DNA of 64,000 nucleotides, taken from positions 434,001 to 498,000 of the forward strand of contig CAZJEB010000001.1 of NCBI GenBank assembly GCA_964544955.1, given 5' to 3'. Both the position numbers and the translations under genes were made by a program. The DNA is from JAAZPT01 sp964544955 (GTDB taxonomy: Bacteria > Bacillota > Clostridia > Christensenellales > Aristaeellaceae). The notes under the pieces are model-generated. The model did no database searches. It was given only the letters and a program-made list of their open reading frames with translations, and was not told the origin of the DNA. Shown in pieces: positions 18,347-27,645 of this stretch (positions are counted from its first letter, which is position 1; each line of letters starts with the position of its first letter).

Positions 18347-20926
18347 CTATGCTAAATAAACTGAAAATTCTTCAGAGTTTAAAACTATATTCTTAAAATA
18401 ATCCGCTTTAAAAAGGACATTTTCAATATCTTTTCTTTTAATAATGTGATAATGTTCATCTAACAATTCCATTACTGCGGTATTTTCAGGTATAAACAAA
18501 AATTGAGACAATAGATAATCTAAATCAACATTATCATATAAGTATATTGCATAATCATTTGGCTTAAAATCAATTTCTTTTACAAGGTCTAATAATTTAC
18601 TGTAGGATTCAATTTCATTAAAAATAACCGTATTTTTAGATTGATTACAAGCAATATTATTGTTCCCAAACACAAAAATTCTATTTTGATTATCGGTGTT
18701 TCCTATTACAGTTTTACATAAAAAATAGAATCGTTCATTTATTGTATGTTCTTTAAATACAGTTTTTAGATTTTGCCTAATATCATCATTGTTTGGGAAT
18801 TTAATATTTTCATCATCAATATAGGCAACGGTATTGGGGAAAAACTTGCGCATAGCCTTTGATTCATTGGTAATTATACCAGTTGCGCATGCCATAATTT
18901 CATAAACTCGCCTTGCAAACATGGATTTGGAATTTTTAGTCGTATTAATGTTTATTGCAATATCGTTAGCTCTATACAAATCGCCAATTTTGTTATAATT
19001 GACTGCTGGTTTTATATACTTTGTATACTCCTGAGGAAAATCTGTTTTTGCATTTTCATTTGTTTTATTTCTATCATAAACATTTAAGTTGTAGCCTTTA
19101 TTTATAATATAATTAAATATCTTGCTTGTATCTTTTATTCTATCCTTTGCAAAGGGGTACCAACTTCCTGCAAATACTGTACTTCTGTTTTCCTTTTCCC
19201 TATTTAACGGATTAAATATCCATGGTGCAAATCCAAAAGGTAAAAAATACACTTCTTTTTTCCCTTGTTCTTTATAAAGGGGGATACACTCTTCCCCAGT
19301 AGTAAATATGTAATCAAAAAGTAGAGCTGTATCAAAAAAGTTGTTTTTATCATCATGAATAAAGTATGGGTCTTCCTTATTCCAAAACACAGTTTTTATA
19401 TTATTTTTATTGCAGTATTCAATAATATTTAACAAGTCTTTTCTGTTTTCATACTTTATATTTCTATTGTTATATACCTTAGTACGCCAACAACTTTTAA
19501 ATTCGCTTATTCCCCTCCAGGTTGCTTCACAAAACAAAAAGTCAGGCTTAAAATTTTTAAACGTTTCTAGATAATTATCAGGGGTAATATATGCAGCATT
19601 ACACAGAGGAGAAAAATTATCCCAAGTCATTTGGTCGCAAATAAAGGCTACATTTGGTTTGGAATTATCTGTTGTTTTTATGTAGGGACTTTTATGTTTT
19701 TTGAGTTTGGAGAGTAGGGTGTATATTCTGTATGGAGTTTCTCTTTTTAAATTATCATACTTTTTATATATTTTTGATTCATTAATTGCAATATTGATAT
19801 TTTTATAAATTTGAGATAACCCAAACAAATTTTTCTTTACTTTTATTGGATAATTATAATCAACTATTGCTATATCACTACCAAAAATTATTTTTGCTAA
19901 TTCATTAGAAAAGTTTTTATAGTAGTTTTCTTGATAATGAGTTGGAGAAAGGCCCCAAATATGATTTTCATCCGCATAATAATTATTAGTTAAGTCAATT
20001 ACCTGGGAATTAGGCAACAGTTCAATTAATACTTTATATGCATAGCTCATTATTTTGTTTGTATCATGAATTTTTTGATATTTATATAATATTGGATGAA
20101 CGATATTTTTTTCATCAATATAACTATCTGCTAAAACAGCCTTATGAATAATTATTTTATCCTGACTATAAATTTTAAGAATTTTTGCTACAAATTCTTG
20201 AATATATTCTTTATACTTTTTTCCTTTAAAATAATATTCGCCATTATTATCTATTTCAATTTTTACTGGTTTTTTAACATCACTAAATATTTGTGATTTT
20301 TGATTTTCTTCAGAGGCGGTAAAATAGGTATTTTGGTATTCATAAAGAGAATAACGTTCTTCAAATAAATCAATAATCAAATAATCAGATTTTTTTTCGC
20401 CTAATAATTTAAATGCTGTTTTCTCCATATCAGAAACAACCATATTCTTTTGAAAATTGGATTCCAAATACATATCATCTATATCAAACTCTATAGGTTT
20501 TGATATGGATGATACAATATTTTGCCTTGCTACATAAGTATCTAATTTTATTTGAAGGTTAGTTAAACAGTTTACATTTATTGAATCCCTTGTAATACAA
20601 CTTCCAAAAATACTTATACTTTTTTTATCTATTTTATCAGATAAATCATCAACAACAATTTCTTTACTAGTAAACTCTACCCTTTTTTTTGTTTTAAAGC
20701 TTTTTACAACTACATTTACTCTATATAAACCATTCTCGATAATTTCAAATGTACATTTAGTATTTTTTGAATAAAATTTATTTGAAAACAGCTTATTATC
20801 CTTTAATAAAATAAATATATATTTGGAGTTATCATTTTCTTCATCAATTATTAATTGAGAAATGATTTTACCATTATTATTATATTCTATATTAACAATA
20901 ACATTATTTAACATATTATTACCCAT
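18347..20926 (-). CDS. DUF6270 and CgeB-like glycosyltransferase fusion protein
   Basis: An 859-residue multidomain protein. Residues 1-95 look like a beta-sandwich. Residues about 100-350 match the DUF6270 pattern: FGSCITRD at 107-114 and a late ENHIWGLSPTHY, which suggests an SGNH-hydrolase-like fold with S109 and the late D/H; that assignment is inference. Residues about 370-740 are a CgeB-like glycosyltransferase core (FWNKEDP, FAGSWYP, FPQEYTKYI, MFARRVYEIMAC). The last 120 residues are unassigned. The core is a clear relative of the N-terminal half of the next gene. It overlaps the upstream gene by 8 bases. The second ATG at 20914 is an alternative start; neither has a strong ribosome site. 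Confidence 0.75.
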   Translation of the reverse strand: MGNNMLNNVIVNIEYNNNGKIISQLIIDEENDNSKYIFILLKDNKLFSNKFYSKNTKCTFEIIENGLYRVNVVVKSFKTKKRVEFTSKEIVVDDLSDKIDKKSISIFGSCITRDSINVNCLTNLQIKLDTYVARQNIVSSISKPIEFDIDDMYLESNFQKNMVVSDMEKTAFKLLGEKKSDYLIIDLFEERYSLYEYQNTYFTASEENQKSQIFSDVKKPVKIEIDNNGEYYFKGKKYKEYIQEFVAKILKIYSQDKIIIHKAVLADSYIDEKNIVHPILYKYQKIHDTNKIMSYAYKVLIELLPNSQVIDLTNNYYADENHIWGLSPTHYQENYYKNFSNELAKIIFGSDIAIVDYNYPIKVKKNLFGLSQIYKNINIAINESKIYKKYDNLKRETPYRIYTLLSKLKKHKSPYIKTTDNSKPNVAFICDQMTWDNFSPLCNAAYITPDNYLETFKNFKPDFLFCEATWRGISEFKSCWRTKVYNNRNIKYENRKDLLNIIEYCNKNNIKTVFWNKEDPYFIHDDKNNFFDTALLFDYIFTTGEECIPLYKEQGKKEVYFLPFGFAPWIFNPLNREKENRSTVFAGSWYPFAKDRIKDTSKIFNYIINKGYNLNVYDRNKTNENAKTDFPQEYTKYIKPAVNYNKIGDLYRANDIAININTTKNSKSMFARRVYEIMACATGIITNESKAMRKFFPNTVAYIDDENIKFPNNDDIRQNLKTVFKEHTINERFYFLCKTVIGNTDNQNRIFVFGNNNIACNQSKNTVIFNEIESYSKLLDLVKEIDFKPNDYAIYLYDNVDLDYLLSQFLFIPENTAVMELLDEHYHIIKRKDIENVLFKADYFKNIVLNSEEFSVYLA

Positions 20927-23549
20927 TAATAATTTGAATATTAGTGCTGTTTAATACTGAATTGGAGCTGCTATTTAATAAGTTAAAAGCTTTTTCATTT
21001 GTAGCATAAAATTCTAATTTAGGCTTAGATGATAAAACATCGTTAAGAAGATTAAAATCAGAAAAGTTTTCATCAAATAATAAACTTAATTTACTTTTTT
21101 CTGTATATTGTTTTAATATATTCCAATAGTTATTATCTAAGTTATATATAACTATATTCTTTATACTATCGCTATTTAAAACTTCTTTTAATTGTTTTTC
21201 GTGGGCATCATAAATATTAATACCATTAAATTCCCTAAAGCCATTTTTTGACAAAGTATCAACACATATTACATCATATATTTGACCATTAAATAGGCTT
21301 TGTATTGAATTTAACGGATAGCTTGGAATACCGATTTCATAATGGGGATAGGTTTTACATATTAAAAGATTATCATTCCTAGATAAGAAGCTAACTTCAT
21401 TATTATCTAGATAGTTTGTACCCATAATAACCTTTTTAAATATAAAGTTGCCTCCACCAATTACCTTAATACCAAACTTAACTTTATTAACATTTTGTGG
21501 TATGTCTATTTCCAATGTAGTATTAAAAATAATATCTTCCACTTTAAATACTTCTGTATCTTTATCATAAAATATACAGCATCCAAGTATACTCAAATCG
21601 CCCATTCCTTCAAATATTACCGACAACTTATTATCAGTTAAAAATTGCCTTACACTATAAAAAGCATTATTGTATATGGCACTTGAAGTTTCAGTATTAT
21701 CCATATTTGAGCTAATTATTAAACCTTGAAGAGTTTTTAGCAGTTTAATTTTAATTGTATTATCAAACAATGTATTTTCCACATCTAAAGCTCTTACATC
21801 AAATGTATCATCTGTTTTTATGTTAGCATTTGGCATAACATTCAAAGATATATCATCAATTTTTGAAATATTAAGACCTTCGTCTTCTATTACAGCATCT
21901 AATGAAGGGTTTTCCCCATAACAATTTATGCAAAAATTAAACTGATCTGCGCAGTATAAGTTACCATTAGTAATTTCTGTATTATTTATAAGAGAATTTA
22001 TGGGTGTATCTTTATAAAAATTTGAATTTACTATTGAGCTATGTGGGAACAAGCTTTTAACTTTTTTATACGACTTATCAAAGTTTGGTATTTCGAATTT
22101 TCCATCATCGTTCATAGCAAAAAAACCACTTTTACCTACCGCATCAAAGGTTGTATACCTCATATTTAAAACTAAATCTAAAATATAATTTTTTCCATAA
22201 TAATTATTGGGCTCAAAATAAGCAACATATGAATTATTAAATAATTCCCCTATATTGTTAGGTATATTATTAATTACTTTAATTTTTTTATCTGTATTAT
22301 TTAAATCTAATTTGCTTATTATTGTTAAGGTTTTGTTGTTATAAGTTTGATTTTTAAACATAGCCAAAACTTTGTTATATTGTTCTTGGCTATTTACAAC
22401 GGAAACAACTTCAATTTTGGCAAGATTTGGCTTGATAGTTTTTCCAAAAACTTTATTAATGATAAAATCCAATCTATCCTCATAAAGATGCTTACTTAAC
22501 ACAAGCCTTAGCCCTGCTAGCTTATATTTACGTTCAGAAAGCTCATCAGCACAGTACTTATCAAGGTTGTTTTTTAAAACACTGGCATCATCAGTACAAA
22601 TAGTTAAATCGCCAAAGTAATTTTTAACTCCCCTTGAATAGTTACCAATTACAACTGTATTTGATGCCATAAGTTCAAATACACGCCTTGCAAACATTGT
22701 TTGAGATTGTTGTATGCTATTCATATTAATGCCATAATCATAAGATTTATAGGCAATATCTATTTCAGAAGGGTCTAATTGACCAAGTATATATTTATCA
22801 TACTCTTTTGGAAATGCATGTTCAGGCCTAGCATTTTTATAATTTCTATCATAAATATCTAAGCCCATACCATTAATAAGCACTTGTGCAAAGCTATCAA
22901 ATACCTTTATCCTTCTAGGGTATCTATGATAATAAGCGCCTGCAAAACAAGCTTTATGTTTTCTATCATATTTTTCAATAGGATTATGCACTTGTGGTTG
23001 AGCAGCAAAATGAAGATGGTACACTCTATTATGACCAAGTTCATTTTTATATTTTATAACACAATCTAAATCTGTGGTAAAAACAAAATCAACCCTTTGT
23101 GCTACGGGCATAAACTGATCCGTATATACAGGGTCTTCTTTATTCCAAAATATTACTGGTATATTTTTACTTTTAGAAAAATCAATTAGGTCAAATATTT
23201 CTTTGCTTCCATGTACTACTTTTTTATACCAAAGTTTATCTTTACCTTCCCAGGCTGATTCTAAAAAAATTATATCGGGTTTAAAATCATTTATCTGGTT
23301 TTTATAATCGCTAGGAATTAACTCTATAATATTACATTCTGGTAAAAAACAATCAGTTGTAAACCTATCTGCAATAATAGCAATTTTAAAATCCTTCTGC
23401 GTTTTTGTTTCTAATTTAAAAAAATAACTATTATCTTTTATTATATTGGTAATATACCCTTCAATACCCAAGCGTTTAAATAAAGACTTAGCTGTTTTAT
23501 CTAAGTTTTTAAATTTCTTAATTAATTCTATATTAGGATTTTTTGTCAT
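20919..23549 (-). CDS. Large CgeB-like glycosyltransferase, multidomain
   Basis: An 876-residue protein. Residues about 50-370 are a CgeB/DUF3880-like glycosyltransferase (FLESAWEG, FWNKEDPVYT, FAGAYYHRYPRR, FPKEYDKYI, MFARRVFELMAS). Residues about 375-530 look like a reduced GT2-type domain retaining YYGKNYILDLVLNMRY followed by DAVGKS, but I see no DxD metal motif before it. Residues about 540-720 appear to be a beta-rich carbohydrate-binding-like region, and the last 150 are unassigned. It starts with an ATG preceded by AGGAG and overlaps the upstream gene by 4 bases. It probably builds or caps the polymer handled by the adjacent exporter. Confidence 0.75.
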   Translation of the reverse strand: MTKNPNIELIKKFKNLDKTAKSLFKRLGIEGYITNIIKDNSYFFKLETKTQKDFKIAIIADRFTTDCFLPECNIIELIPSDYKNQINDFKPDIIFLESAWEGKDKLWYKKVVHGSKEIFDLIDFSKSKNIPVIFWNKEDPVYTDQFMPVAQRVDFVFTTDLDCVIKYKNELGHNRVYHLHFAAQPQVHNPIEKYDRKHKACFAGAYYHRYPRRIKVFDSFAQVLINGMGLDIYDRNYKNARPEHAFPKEYDKYILGQLDPSEIDIAYKSYDYGINMNSIQQSQTMFARRVFELMASNTVVIGNYSRGVKNYFGDLTICTDDASVLKNNLDKYCADELSERKYKLAGLRLVLSKHLYEDRLDFIINKVFGKTIKPNLAKIEVVSVVNSQEQYNKVLAMFKNQTYNNKTLTIISKLDLNNTDKKIKVINNIPNNIGELFNNSYVAYFEPNNYYGKNYILDLVLNMRYTTFDAVGKSGFFAMNDDGKFEIPNFDKSYKKVKSLFPHSSIVNSNFYKDTPINSLINNTEITNGNLYCADQFNFCINCYGENPSLDAVIEDEGLNISKIDDISLNVMPNANIKTDDTFDVRALDVENTLFDNTIKIKLLKTLQGLIISSNMDNTETSSAIYNNAFYSVRQFLTDNKLSVIFEGMGDLSILGCCIFYDKDTEVFKVEDIIFNTTLEIDIPQNVNKVKFGIKVIGGGNFIFKKVIMGTNYLDNNEVSFLSRNDNLLICKTYPHYEIGIPSYPLNSIQSLFNGQIYDVICVDTLSKNGFREFNGINIYDAHEKQLKEVLNSDSIKNIVIYNLDNNYWNILKQYTEKSKLSLLFDENFSDFNLLNDVLSSKPKLEFYATNEKAFNLLNSSSNSVLNSTNIQIING

Positions 23550-23875
23550 TTTTTTAATACTCCTAATAATTTATTTTTAATTTCCTCTAAAATTTTATAT
23601 GCTTTAATGCCTATTTTCCCTAGCTTAGAATTGGTAATACGGTTAATTTTGTTTCTTAGGTTTTTATTATCATTTTCTAAAAAATTGTTTTTTGCATTTA
23701 ATTGTATAATTTTATTATTAAGATCCTGAATTGTAATTATAGCTTCTTTAGAAAAATCAGAATATTCTTTAACAAGCCTTATTAAAGCTTGTTCGTTTTG
23801 TGTAAATTTTGATAATTTATCATCAAAATTATTATCATTTATAATTTTATCAATTTCTGAATTGTTTTCTATCAT
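23546..23875 (-). CDS. Small coiled-coil protein of the glycopolymer operon
   Basis: A 109-residue acidic-to-basic protein with no family I recognise. Residues about 40-80 form a strong coiled coil rich in Asn, Lys, Leu and Ile; the end (about 85-109) is a basic amphipathic helix that could lie on a membrane. It sits between the exporter ATPase and the large glycosyltransferase and overlaps the latter by 4 bases (coupled translation). GAGG lies 5 bases before the ATG. By position it may tether the glycosyltransferases to the exporter; this is inference. Confidence 0.65.
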   Translation of the reverse strand: MIENNSEIDKIINDNNFDDKLSKFTQNEQALIRLVKEYSDFSKEAIITIQDLNNKIIQLNAKNNFLENDNKNLRNKINRITNSKLGKIGIKAYKILEEIKNKLLGVLKK

Positions 23876-23889
23876 ATTTTCCTCTTAGA

Positions 23890-24681
23890 TTATTTTTTAA
23901 AAAAAGAATCAAAATTAGGTGAATAGTTTTCCCTTTCCTTAGGGGTCATAACTTTAATTTCCCTAGCAAAAAGTGAATAAGCATCTACCATATCCTCAGG
24001 TTTTCCTTGCCCAATTACTTCACCCTTATTAAGCCAAATAACCCTGTCGCAAAAGCCAACCATTTGGTTAATAGCATGGCTAACAAAAATTATGGTTTTG
24101 CCATTTCTTTTGTATTCATCCATTTTATTTAAACATTTATCTGTAAAACTACTATCGCCAACTGCTAAAGCTTCATCAACAATTAATATATCTGGATTTA
24201 TGCTTATTGATATAGCAAAACCCAACCTTGATAACATACCACTTGAATAAGTTTTTACAGGTTGATCAATATATATGCCTATATCAGCAAACTCAATAAT
24301 ATCCTCACGGATTTTATTTATTTGATTTTTATCAAAACCAAGTAACAAGCATTTATATTCTATGTTTTCCATTCCTGTTAAGTAGGATTGCATTCCTGCT
24401 TGTGCTGCAAGCATGCTTATTTCACCTTCTGTTTTTACTGTGCCACTTGTTGGATATGTAATACCAGCAATAATATTAGAAAGTGTACTTTTACCAGAGC
24501 CATTTAACCCTATTAAGCCAACAATTTCCCCCTCAGTAAACTCAAGGTTTATATTTTTAAGTGCTGAGAATACCCTGTTTTTTTTGTTTGGAAATATTAA
24601 TGATTTAAACCTATCAATATCACCATAATACAAAGTATAGTCCTTACACAAATTTTCGCATTTAACAACAACTTTACTCAT
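23890..24681 (-). CDS. Polysaccharide/teichoic acid ABC exporter, ATP-binding protein
   Basis: A 263-residue ATPase of the TagH/Wzt/RfbE type. Walker A is GLIGLNGSGKST, signature YSSGMLSRLGFA, Walker B ILIVDEALAVGD, and the switch FVSHAINQM. The family hallmark is the short Walker A to signature region and the DEALAVGD sequence. It lacks the long C-terminal carbohydrate-binding domain of Wzt and the extension of B. subtilis TagH. With the permease encoded just upstream it should export an undecaprenyl-linked glycopolymer across the cytoplasmic membrane. Confidence 0.92.
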   Translation of the reverse strand: MSKVVVKCENLCKDYTLYYGDIDRFKSLIFPNKKNRVFSALKNINLEFTEGEIVGLIGLNGSGKSTLSNIIAGITYPTSGTVKTEGEISMLAAQAGMQSYLTGMENIEYKCLLLGFDKNQINKIREDIIEFADIGIYIDQPVKTYSSGMLSRLGFAISISINPDILIVDEALAVGDSSFTDKCLNKMDEYKRNGKTIIFVSHAINQMVGFCDRVIWLNKGEVIGQGKPEDMVDAYSLFAREIKVMTPKERENYSPNFDSFFKK

Positions 24682-24693
24682 ATATACTCCCTA

Positions 24694-25500
24694 TTAAATA
24701 ACATCAATGAAGCTCTTACGGAACCTTACATGTGTAGCTGAACCAACTGCTAAAAAAATTAAAGTAAATATCCAAAAATAAATACCTTGTTTCCAGTTAA
24801 ACATAAGGTTTGTATTATAAAGAATACTATTTCGATACCCATCAATTATATACGCTAATGGATTCATTTTTAATACAAATTGCAACTTTGATGATAAGTT
24901 TGATGGGCTCCACACAACTGGTGATAAATAAAACAACAACCTAATTACAGATGTCATTAGTTTTTCAAAATCCCTAAACACCGTTGAAACTGCTGAGGCA
25001 AACAATGCATAAGAAAACAAGAACACTAAAACACATACAAAATAATAGAATATAAGTAAAAAATTAATCCCTAAACGGCCACCACTAGCAAAGAAAATTA
25101 TCATTACAACTATCATTGCCATAAGATGGTTGATAAATGAAGTTAATACAGTTTTTAAAGGTATTAATGATACTGGGAAGTTTGTTCTTTTTAAAATATC
25201 CTTATAGTTATAAATAGAGCTCATAGACCCCATCATTGATTCACTAATAAAAAACCAAGGAATAATACCAGTTATCATCCAAACAATATATGGATAATCC
25301 CCCCTGGGCCTTGGTGCGCTAATGCCTATTGTAAAAACTAACCAATATACTAAAATTTGTAATGTTGGGTTTAATATATACCATAGTGAGCCTAACAATG
25401 TGCCTGAAGATCTGCTTTTTAGATCATACATAGATAACCTAAACAGTCTTTCTTTATTATTCCAAGCTTCTAATACAATTTCCTTTGCAGCTTTAAACAT
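24694..25500 (-). CDS. Polysaccharide/teichoic acid ABC exporter, permease
   Basis: A 268-residue ABC-2 type permease of the TagG/Wzm family with six predicted membrane helices. The N-terminal amphipathic region RLSMYDLKSRSSGTLLGSLW and the periplasm-facing FPVSLIPLKTVL are characteristic. It is the first gene of the operon, with a consensus promoter 30-60 bases upstream, and precedes the ATPase by 12 bases. The transported polymer is probably the product of the glycosyltransferases encoded downstream. Confidence 0.92.
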   Translation of the reverse strand: MFKAAKEIVLEAWNNKERLFRLSMYDLKSRSSGTLLGSLWYILNPTLQILVYWLVFTIGISAPRPRGDYPYIVWMITGIIPWFFISESMMGSMSSIYNYKDILKRTNFPVSLIPLKTVLTSFINHLMAMIVVMIIFFASGGRLGINFLLIFYYFVCVLVFLFSYALFASAVSTVFRDFEKLMTSVIRLLFYLSPVVWSPSNLSSKLQFVLKMNPLAYIIDGYRNSILYNTNLMFNWKQGIYFWIFTLIFLAVGSATHVRFRKSFIDVI

Positions 25501-25532
25501 ATAGCCTCCAAAAACGAATAATTATAAATAAT

Positions 25533-25561
25533 ATAATATCTTATTTTATAACAGTAGTCAA
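25533..25561 (-). promoter_or_regulatory. Promoter of the glycopolymer operon
   Basis: On the minus strand TTGACT (25561-25556), a 17-base spacer and TATTAT (25538-25533). Transcription would start near 25526, about 26 bases before the permease ATG. It is the only good promoter seen for the six genes 25500-17518. Confidence 0.75.
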
Positions 25562-25591
25562 ACAAAAGCCCATAAAAAGCCTAATTTGAGA

Positions 25592-25825
25592 TTAATCATT
25601 AAGTCTTTCTACCCTATCCTCTTGAGCTTTTGGCCCTTGGCTTATTGTTTTTTTTCTTCTTTTTATAAAAGTTTCCCTATCAAGCATTACAAGCCTACCA
25701 CAAGTATTACATTTTATTTTTATATCGGCACCTACACGGATAACTGTCCATTCAAAACCACCACAGGGGTGTTTCTTTTTCATTTGAACAACATCTAAAA
25801 GCCTAATATCGTTATTAATTTCCAT
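25592..25825 (-). CDS. DUF951 family zinc-ribbon-like protein
   Basis: A 77-residue protein with the DUF951 pattern: LLDVVQMKKKHPCGGFEW, then VIRVGADIKIKC and CNTCGR, ending in a basic stretch FIKRRKK. The cysteines could bind zinc. The family is small, widespread in Bacillota and of unknown function. It follows the rRNA methyltransferase gene by 14 bases on the same strand and is probably co-transcribed. Confidence 0.88.
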   Translation of the reverse strand: MEINNDIRLLDVVQMKKKHPCGGFEWTVIRVGADIKIKCNTCGRLVMLDRETFIKRRKKTISQGPKAQEDRVERLND

Positions 25826-25839
25826 ATAATTACCTACTT

Positions 25840-27207
25840 TTAATTACTAGTTAATAATGCTATTGACTCAATTTCACTTGAATAGCAGAACATATCAACT
25901 GCATTAACATTTTCTAATTTAAAACCAGCATCTACCAATAGATTTATATCCCTTGCAAGGGTTGCGGGGTTACAGCTTACATATACAATTTTCCTTGGTT
26001 TGTTTTCCTGAAGAGCTTTAATTACAGCTTCGTCTACTCCCTTTCGTGGTGGGTCAAGTATAACAATATCTGCTTTTAACCCATCTTTAACTAAATTGGG
26101 ATAAACCACTTCAACCGCCCCAGGTATAAACTCTACATTTTTTATGTTATTGTTATCAGCGTTGTTTATTGCATTTTTTACTGCTTCTTCAACAATTTCT
26201 ATCCCTATAACTTTTTTTGCAAATTTTGAAATTATTAAAGCTATTGTACCTGCACCAGCATAGGCATCAATGCAAATATCGTTTTTATTTATACTTGCCA
26301 TTTCAACGGCAAGTTCGTATAAATTTAAAGTTTGTTGGTAATTAACTTGTAAAAATGACATTGGGCCAACCTCAAAATCTATATCAAAAAAGTTTTCAAT
26401 TAAACTTTTATTACCATATAGTAATTTGGTTTTATTGCCTAGTATAATATTGCTTGCTTTTTCGTTAATATTTTGCTGAAGTGATACAAATCCCTTTATA
26501 TTATCCTTCAAGCTTTTTGCTAGTTGTTCTGTATGAGGTAAATTTTTATCTTTAGTTACCAGAACCACCATATACTCGCCTTTTGAATTTGACCTAACAA
26601 CTATATGCCTTAAATTCCCTTTGTGCGCTTTTTCATTATAAACACTAATAAAATAATCGCTTATCCATTCACGAATTAATTTTATTATTATTTCAACTTC
26701 ATGTTTAGATATGGGGCAATGTTCAATATTTATAATATCGTGGCTTTGCCTTTTATAGAACCCTATTTGAACTTCCCCATTAACATCCCTAACTGGCAAG
26801 GATGTTTTATTTCGAGAATGCCAAGGATCTTTTAGACCTATAGCTGCTGGCACTTCTTTATCTATTTTTGCTATATATTTTAAACTATCTTCTACCTTTT
26901 TACCTTTTAAATTAAGGGTTTCGGTATAGTTTATATGCTGACAAGAGCAACCACCGCATTTACCAAAATATTGGCAAGCTGGCTTCTGCCGTGATTCGCT
27001 ATATTTAATAATATCTAACAACTTGCCATAAGCATATCGTTTTTCAACACGTTCCACTCTAAATTTTACAATTTCTGTTGGAAGCGCTCCATAAACAAAA
27101 ATTGTAAAGCCATTATAACTACAAACACCTTCAAAGTTACTACCTAGTCTAAGGCATTCTAGTTCAAGTATTTTATTTTTAAGCTCTTTTGGATTAAAAT
27201 CTATCAT
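25840..27207 (-). CDS. rlmD: 23S rRNA (uracil-5-)-methyltransferase, RlmD/TrmA family
   Basis: A 455-residue SAM-dependent RNA methyltransferase. The N-terminal TRAM domain (about 10-65) is followed by the iron-sulfur cysteine set CQYFGKCGGCSCQH, then the Rossmann SAM site CIDAYAGAGTIALI. Catalytic motifs near the end are ILDPPRKGVD and VYVSCNPATLARD, where the Cys attacks uracil C6. The [4Fe-4S] cysteines place it with RlmD/RlmCD rather than TrmA. Bacillota often have one or two such paralogues, so the exact target (U1939 or U747) is uncertain. Confidence 0.88.
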   Translation of the reverse strand: MIDFNPKELKNKILELECLRLGSNFEGVCSYNGFTIFVYGALPTEIVKFRVERVEKRYAYGKLLDIIKYSESRQKPACQYFGKCGGCSCQHINYTETLNLKGKKVEDSLKYIAKIDKEVPAAIGLKDPWHSRNKTSLPVRDVNGEVQIGFYKRQSHDIINIEHCPISKHEVEIIIKLIREWISDYFISVYNEKAHKGNLRHIVVRSNSKGEYMVVLVTKDKNLPHTEQLAKSLKDNIKGFVSLQQNINEKASNIILGNKTKLLYGNKSLIENFFDIDFEVGPMSFLQVNYQQTLNLYELAVEMASINKNDICIDAYAGAGTIALIISKFAKKVIGIEIVEEAVKNAINNADNNNIKNVEFIPGAVEVVYPNLVKDGLKADIVILDPPRKGVDEAVIKALQENKPRKIVYVSCNPATLARDINLLVDAGFKLENVNAVDMFCYSSEIESIALLTSN

Positions 27208-27257
27208 TTACATTTCCTTAAATAAGTTATAGTATTGTTTTAAAAGGTGGTATTGCC

Positions 27258-27590
27258 ATGTTAAAAGTAGTTTTTCATGTTGATTTTATGAATATGTGGT
27301 TGTTGACTTTAAAAAACGCATTAAACTTTTATAACGAGAAGCCAGATTCGGACATCAGCGTACTCGCAAACTATGATGCCGTGGTTTTTTATGCTAACTT
27401 TGAGAAAAACCCTGATGAATTTAATATTTACAATGATTTAATATCAAAAAACATTAAATTTTACGCTTGCGCTAATGCACTAAAAGCAAATAAGATAAAT
27501 AATATTGATAGCAAAATTGAAATAGTGCCTGCTGGGGTTGTAAAGCTTGCGCAGTTACAAAGCGAAGGTTATGCTTATATTAAGCCATAA
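27258..27590 (+). CDS. DsrE-like small protein
   Basis: A 110-residue protein with a DsrE/DsrF-like alpha-beta pattern: KVVFHVDFMNMWLLTLKNALNFY, DAVVFYANF, KFYACANALKANKI and VPAGVVKLAQLQSEGYAYIKP. The Cys in FYACANAL lies where sulfur-relay DsrE-type proteins have theirs. Function is unknown; many such proteins are found in anaerobes. It stands alone between divergent rlmD and convergent rny, with AAGGTGG before the ATG and a shared terminator after it. Confidence 0.75.
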   Translation: MLKVVFHVDFMNMWLLTLKNALNFYNEKPDSDISVLANYDAVVFYANFEKNPDEFNIYNDLISKNIKFYACANALKANKINNIDSKIEIVPAGVVKLAQLQSEGYAYIKP

Positions 27591-27609
27591 TAATATCATA
27601 TTATTTTAA

Positions 27610-27638
27610 ATGCAGAGCGTTTGCTCTGCATATTATTT
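27610..27638. terminator. Bidirectional terminator between the DsrE-like gene and rny
   Basis: A 9-bp stem (27610-27618 with 27623-27631), four-base loop, with T-rich flanks on the plus strand and A/T-rich flanks on the minus strand. Confidence 0.8.
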
Positions 27639-27645
27639 TTTAATA

